The translations under genes were made by a program, and so were the position numbers. From DATDMG01 sp036518955 (GTDB lineage Bacteria; Actinomycetota; Actinomycetes; Actinomycetales; Kineosporiaceae), in assembly GCA_036518955.1 (NCBI GenBank), contig DATDMG010000496.1, positions 1 through 7,315 of the forward strand: 7,315 bases of DNA. The letters are read 5' to 3'. Every line of letters begins with the position of its first letter. The stretch's first letter is position 1. Below, in pieces: positions 5,049 to 7,315 of this stretch. The notes below the pieces were generated by a model. It worked only from the letters and a program-made list of their open reading frames with translations, had not been told where the DNA came from and searched no databases.

Positions 5049-6701
5049 ATGAGTGTCAGAAACGATCAGACAAACGATCAGATGGCGGGTCATACGCCCG
5101 GCCACCTGAAGCGATCCTTGGGCTTCTACGGCCTCATGTTCATCTCACTCGGGTCGATCATCGGCTCCGGCTGGCTGCTGGGGGCGCTGAACGCAGCCGA
5201 GGCGGCGGGCCCGGCGTCGATCATCTCCTGGGCCCTCGCGGCGATCGTGCTCACCGTGCTCGCGCTGGTGTACGCCGAGCTCGGTGCGGTGTACCCGGTG
5301 GCCGGCGGGACCGGCCGGTTTCCCTACTACTCGCACGGCCCGCTGGCCGGGTTCGTCGCGGGCTGGGCGTCCTGGCTGCAGGCCGTCGCGATCGCGCCGA
5401 TCGAGATCCTGGCCGCGATCACGTACGTGAACAGCATCGAGACGGTCAACCGGCACTTCCCGATGCTCTTCGCCGACGGCCCGCAGAAGGGCCTGCTCAA
5501 CGGGCGCGGCCTGGTGGTCGCCACCGTCCTGATGGTGGTCTTCACGGCGATGAACCTGGCCGGGGCCAAGTTCCTCTCGGAGAGCAACTCGATCATCGTG
5601 ATCTGGAAGACCGCGGTGCCGATCCTCGCGGTGGTCGTGGTGGCGTCGATGTCGTTCCATCCCGGCAACTTCACGGCCGGCGGCGGCTTCATGCCGTTCG
5701 GCTTCCACGGGGTGTTCCAGGCGCTGCCCGCCGGCGTCGTCTTCGCCCTGCAAGGGTTCGAGCAGGCGGTGCAACTCGCGGGCGAGGCCCGCAACCCGCG
5801 CCGGGACCTGTCCCGCGCCATCATCACCGCGATGGCGATCGGGGCCGTCCTGTACACCCTGCTCCAGGTCGCGTTCGTCGCGGGCGTGGCGCCGAAGAAC
5901 GTCGCCCAGAACTGGAGCAGCCCGCTCGGCGGCAACCCGTCCGACTACGGCGCCTGGTACACGCTCGCCCTCGCGGTCGGGGTGGGCTGGTTGGCCGTCG
6001 TCCTCATCGCCGACGCCGTCATCTCGCCGGCCGGCACCGGCATCGTCTACGTCGGCACGAGCGCACGACTCTCGTACGCCCTCGGCGAGGAGCGGGAGAT
6101 GCCCGGCGTGCTGACGCGATGCGACAGTCGCGGCGTGCCGATCTGGTCGGTGCTGCTCGCAGCGGTGGTCGGCGAGGCGTGCTTCGGCCCGTTCCCCAGC
6201 TGGCAGCGCCTCGTCGGGGTGGTCACCGGTGCGACGGCCATCATGTACGCCCTCGCGCCGGTGGCCCTCGCCTCGCTGCACCGGCGTGACGCCGACCGCC
6301 CGCGCGCCTACCGGATGCCCGTGCCGAAGCTGTTGCTGCCCGGCGCGTTCGCGGCTGCCAACCTGATCCTCTACTGGGGCGGTTACGACAACACCTGGAA
6401 GCTGGCGTGCGCGCTCATCGTCGGTCTGGTGCTGTTCTCGATCGGCGGGTTGATCGCAGGCACCGGCACGTTCGAGATGGTCCGCCACGCGGCCTGGATC
6501 GGGCCGTGGATCCTCGGTGCGGTCGTCATCGGCGCGTTCGGTCGCTACGGCGGGGGCCGCGGCCTGCTGCCCGAATGGATCGACCTGCTCGTCGTCATCG
6601 GCTTCAGCCTGGTCATCTTCTTCTGGGCGGTCTCGCTGGCGATGCCCCGGGAGCGGGTCGCCGAGGCCGTCGCACGGGACGCCGCGCAGATGGCGGTCTG
6701 A
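5049..6701 (+). CDS. APC-family amino acid permease
   Basis: The 550-residue integral membrane protein belongs to the amino acid-polyamine-organocation superfamily. After a hydrophilic tail of about 24 residues, helix 1 carries the broken-helix motif GSIIGSGW (35-42), the usual site for binding the substrate amino group and carboxylate. GFEQAVQLAGEARNPRRDL (from about 236) is the conserved motif between helices 6 and 7. About 12 hydrophobic segments are visible. The pattern (LGFYGLMFISLGSIIGSGW, ALVYAELGAVYPVAGG, YSHGP) is most like the YveA/AspP aspartate:proton symporter branch, but substrate cannot be assigned. It probably imports an amino acid with protons. The ATG at 5049 follows GGGAG (5032-5036) at a rather long 12-base distance. 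GTG at 5040 is too close to that site, and ATG 5082 has none. The N-terminus holds a 12-bp direct repeat giving NDQTNDQM. The gene stands alone, convergent with an aminotransferase. Confidence 0.94.
   Translation: MSVRNDQTNDQMAGHTPGHLKRSLGFYGLMFISLGSIIGSGWLLGALNAAEAAGPASIISWALAAIVLTVLALVYAELGAVYPVAGGTGRFPYYSHGPLAGFVAGWASWLQAVAIAPIEILAAITYVNSIETVNRHFPMLFADGPQKGLLNGRGLVVATVLMVVFTAMNLAGAKFLSESNSIIVIWKTAVPILAVVVVASMSFHPGNFTAGGGFMPFGFHGVFQALPAGVVFALQGFEQAVQLAGEARNPRRDLSRAIITAMAIGAVLYTLLQVAFVAGVAPKNVAQNWSSPLGGNPSDYGAWYTLALAVGVGWLAVVLIADAVISPAGTGIVYVGTSARLSYALGEEREMPGVLTRCDSRGVPIWSVLLAAVVGEACFGPFPSWQRLVGVVTGATAIMYALAPVALASLHRRDADRPRAYRMPVPKLLLPGAFAAANLILYWGGYDNTWKLACALIVGLVLFSIGGLIAGTGTFEMVRHAAWIGPWILGAVVIGAFGRYGGGRGLLPEWIDLLVVIGFSLVIFFWAVSLAMPRERVAEAVARDAAQMAV
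5060..5082 (+). repeat. Direct repeat AAACGATCAGA at the permease N-terminus
   Basis: AAACGATCAGA occurs at 5060-5070 and again at 5072-5082, a 12-bp period that duplicates the peptide NDQ(T/M). It lies in the hydrophilic cytoplasmic tail before helix 1, where it should not affect transport. The core ACGATCAGA also occurs at 3029-3037 upstream of the DUF1508 gene. Confidence 0.7.
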
Positions 6702-6720
6702 GGGGCGCGACGATCCCGGA

Positions 6721-6739
6721 CGGGCCCAGGCTGGGCTCG
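6721..6739. terminator. Palindromic hairpin between convergent genes (candidate bidirectional terminator)
   Basis: CGGGCCCAGGCTGGGCTCG is a near-perfect palindrome: 9-bp arms around one G, with one G/T wobble; as a hairpin it has a 7-bp stem and 5-base loop. It fills the gap between the permease stop (6701) and the aminotransferase stop (6743) and could end both transcripts. There is no T-tract on either side. Confidence 0.45.
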
Positions 6740-6742
6740 GCG

Positions 6743-7315
6743 TCAGCCGAGCGCGGTGTCGAGTGCCGCCTCGAAGGCCCGCGCGAGTGAGCACAGGTCG
6801 TCGTCCGTCGTCACGAACGGCGGCGAGACCTGGAGCGCACCGGTGGCGAGCGGCCGGGTGAGGACGCCGTGCTCGCGCAGCGCGAGCGTGACACGCTGCG
6901 GGGCCGCGGGGTCGGCCGCCAGGACGTCGTCCGCGAGTTGGACGGCGGCGAGCGCGCCGGTCCCGCGGCGCACCTCTCCTACGCCGGGGTGCGTCTGCAG
7001 CAGCGCCAGTTCGGCGTCCAGCGTCCGCTCCACCCGGGCGGCCTCGGCGAGCAGCCCCTCGCGCTCCACCAGGTCGAGGTTGGCCAGCGCGACCGCGCAG
7101 GAGGCGGCATGCCCGGAGTAGGTGTAGCCGTGTCGCCACGCCCCGGTTCCGTTGCGCCAGAACGGTTCCGCGACACGAGGGCTGACCAGCACGGTACCCA
7201 ACGGCGCGTACCCGCTGGTCACTCCTTTGGCCCCGGTGACGACGTCCGGCTGCAGGCCGAACCGGGTGGAGGCGAACCAGGCCCCACCGATCCGCCCGTA
7301 GCCTGTGATCACCTC
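6743..7315 (-). CDS. PLP-dependent class III aminotransferase, C-terminal part (5' end beyond right edge)
   Basis: The frame is open at the right edge; 190 residues are visible, a little under half of a typical enzyme of about 430-460. It opens with EVITGYGRIG, just after the conserved Asp that contacts the PLP ring nitrogen, which is off the window. DVVTGAKGVTSGYAPLG contains the Schiff-base lysine (visible residue 30, codon AAA at 7228-7226), and HGYTYSGH contains the threonine (65) that binds the cofactor phosphate from the neighbouring subunit. The rest is the small C-terminal domain ending in FVTTDDDLCSLARAFEAALDTALG. This resembles omega-amino acid:pyruvate and related diamine or beta-alanine aminotransferases, usually annotated as aspartate aminotransferase family. 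All visible residues needed for catalysis are present and there is no frameshift. The adjacent convergent amino acid permease suggests shared amino acid or amine catabolism, but the genes are not in one operon. The exact amino donor is unknown. Confidence 0.94.
   Translation of the reverse strand, partial: EVITGYGRIGGAWFASTRFGLQPDVVTGAKGVTSGYAPLGTVLVSPRVAEPFWRNGTGAWRHGYTYSGHAASCAVALANLDLVEREGLLAEAARVERTLDAELALLQTHPGVGEVRRGTGALAAVQLADDVLAADPAAPQRVTLALREHGVLTRPLATGALQVSPPFVTTDDDLCSLARAFEAALDTALG

Noticed and set aside
5145..7139. Very long minus-strand ORF (664 codons) across the permease and aminotransferase genes
   Set aside because: The translation is Arg/Asp/Gly/His-rich low complexity with no domain. 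It is the usual antisense shadow of a high-GC gene whose real frame encodes an APC permease.

Overview
The window looks like chromosomal DNA from a high-GC actinobacterium. Coding regions have strong G/C third-position bias, several large antisense ORFs shadow the genes, and GTG starts and GGAGG-type ribosome binding sites are used. The protein families present (CocE-like hydrolase joined to a drug-type ABC ATPase, DUF1508 protein with a Lys/Ala/Pro tail) fit Actinomycetota. A Micromonosporaceae- or Frankia-like source is only a guess. No tRNA, rRNA, CRISPR array or intact mobile element was recognised.

Region 1 (1-2943, + strand) is a two-gene ABC export operon. The first gene is cut by the left edge. 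It encodes the C-terminal half of a CocE/X-Pro dipeptidyl-peptidase-like alpha/beta hydrolase with its jelly-roll domain, then one transmembrane helix, then a complete BcrA/DrrA-like ABC ATPase. The second gene overlaps it by one base (TGATG) and encodes a six-helix ABC-2 type permease. The predicted product is an exporter whose ATPase subunit carries a tethered hydrolase on the outer face of the membrane. This is the most interesting item here, although the fusion probably recurs in other actinobacteria.

Region 2 (about 2944-3830) holds one gene with its own control signals. A 19-bp palindrome lies just upstream of the ribosome binding site. The gene encodes a DUF1508 (YegP-type) domain followed by a histone H1-like Lys/Ala/Pro/Arg tail, and it ends at a strong terminator hairpin.

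Region 3 (about 3831-5048) is mostly non-coding and looks like a decay zone. It contains the C-terminal fragment of an aldose 1-epimerase (minus strand), a start-like ATG with a good Shine-Dalgarno upstream of that fragment but in another frame, a possible very degraded transposase-like stretch, a tiny ORF with a strong Shine-Dalgarno, and a strong palindrome.

Region 4 (5049-7315) has a complete APC-family amino acid permease (+ strand) that converges on the C-terminal part of a PLP-dependent class III aminotransferase (minus strand, cut by the right edge). A small palindromic hairpin separates their stop codons. The pair suggests uptake and transamination of an amino acid or amine, but the sequence does not fix the substrate.
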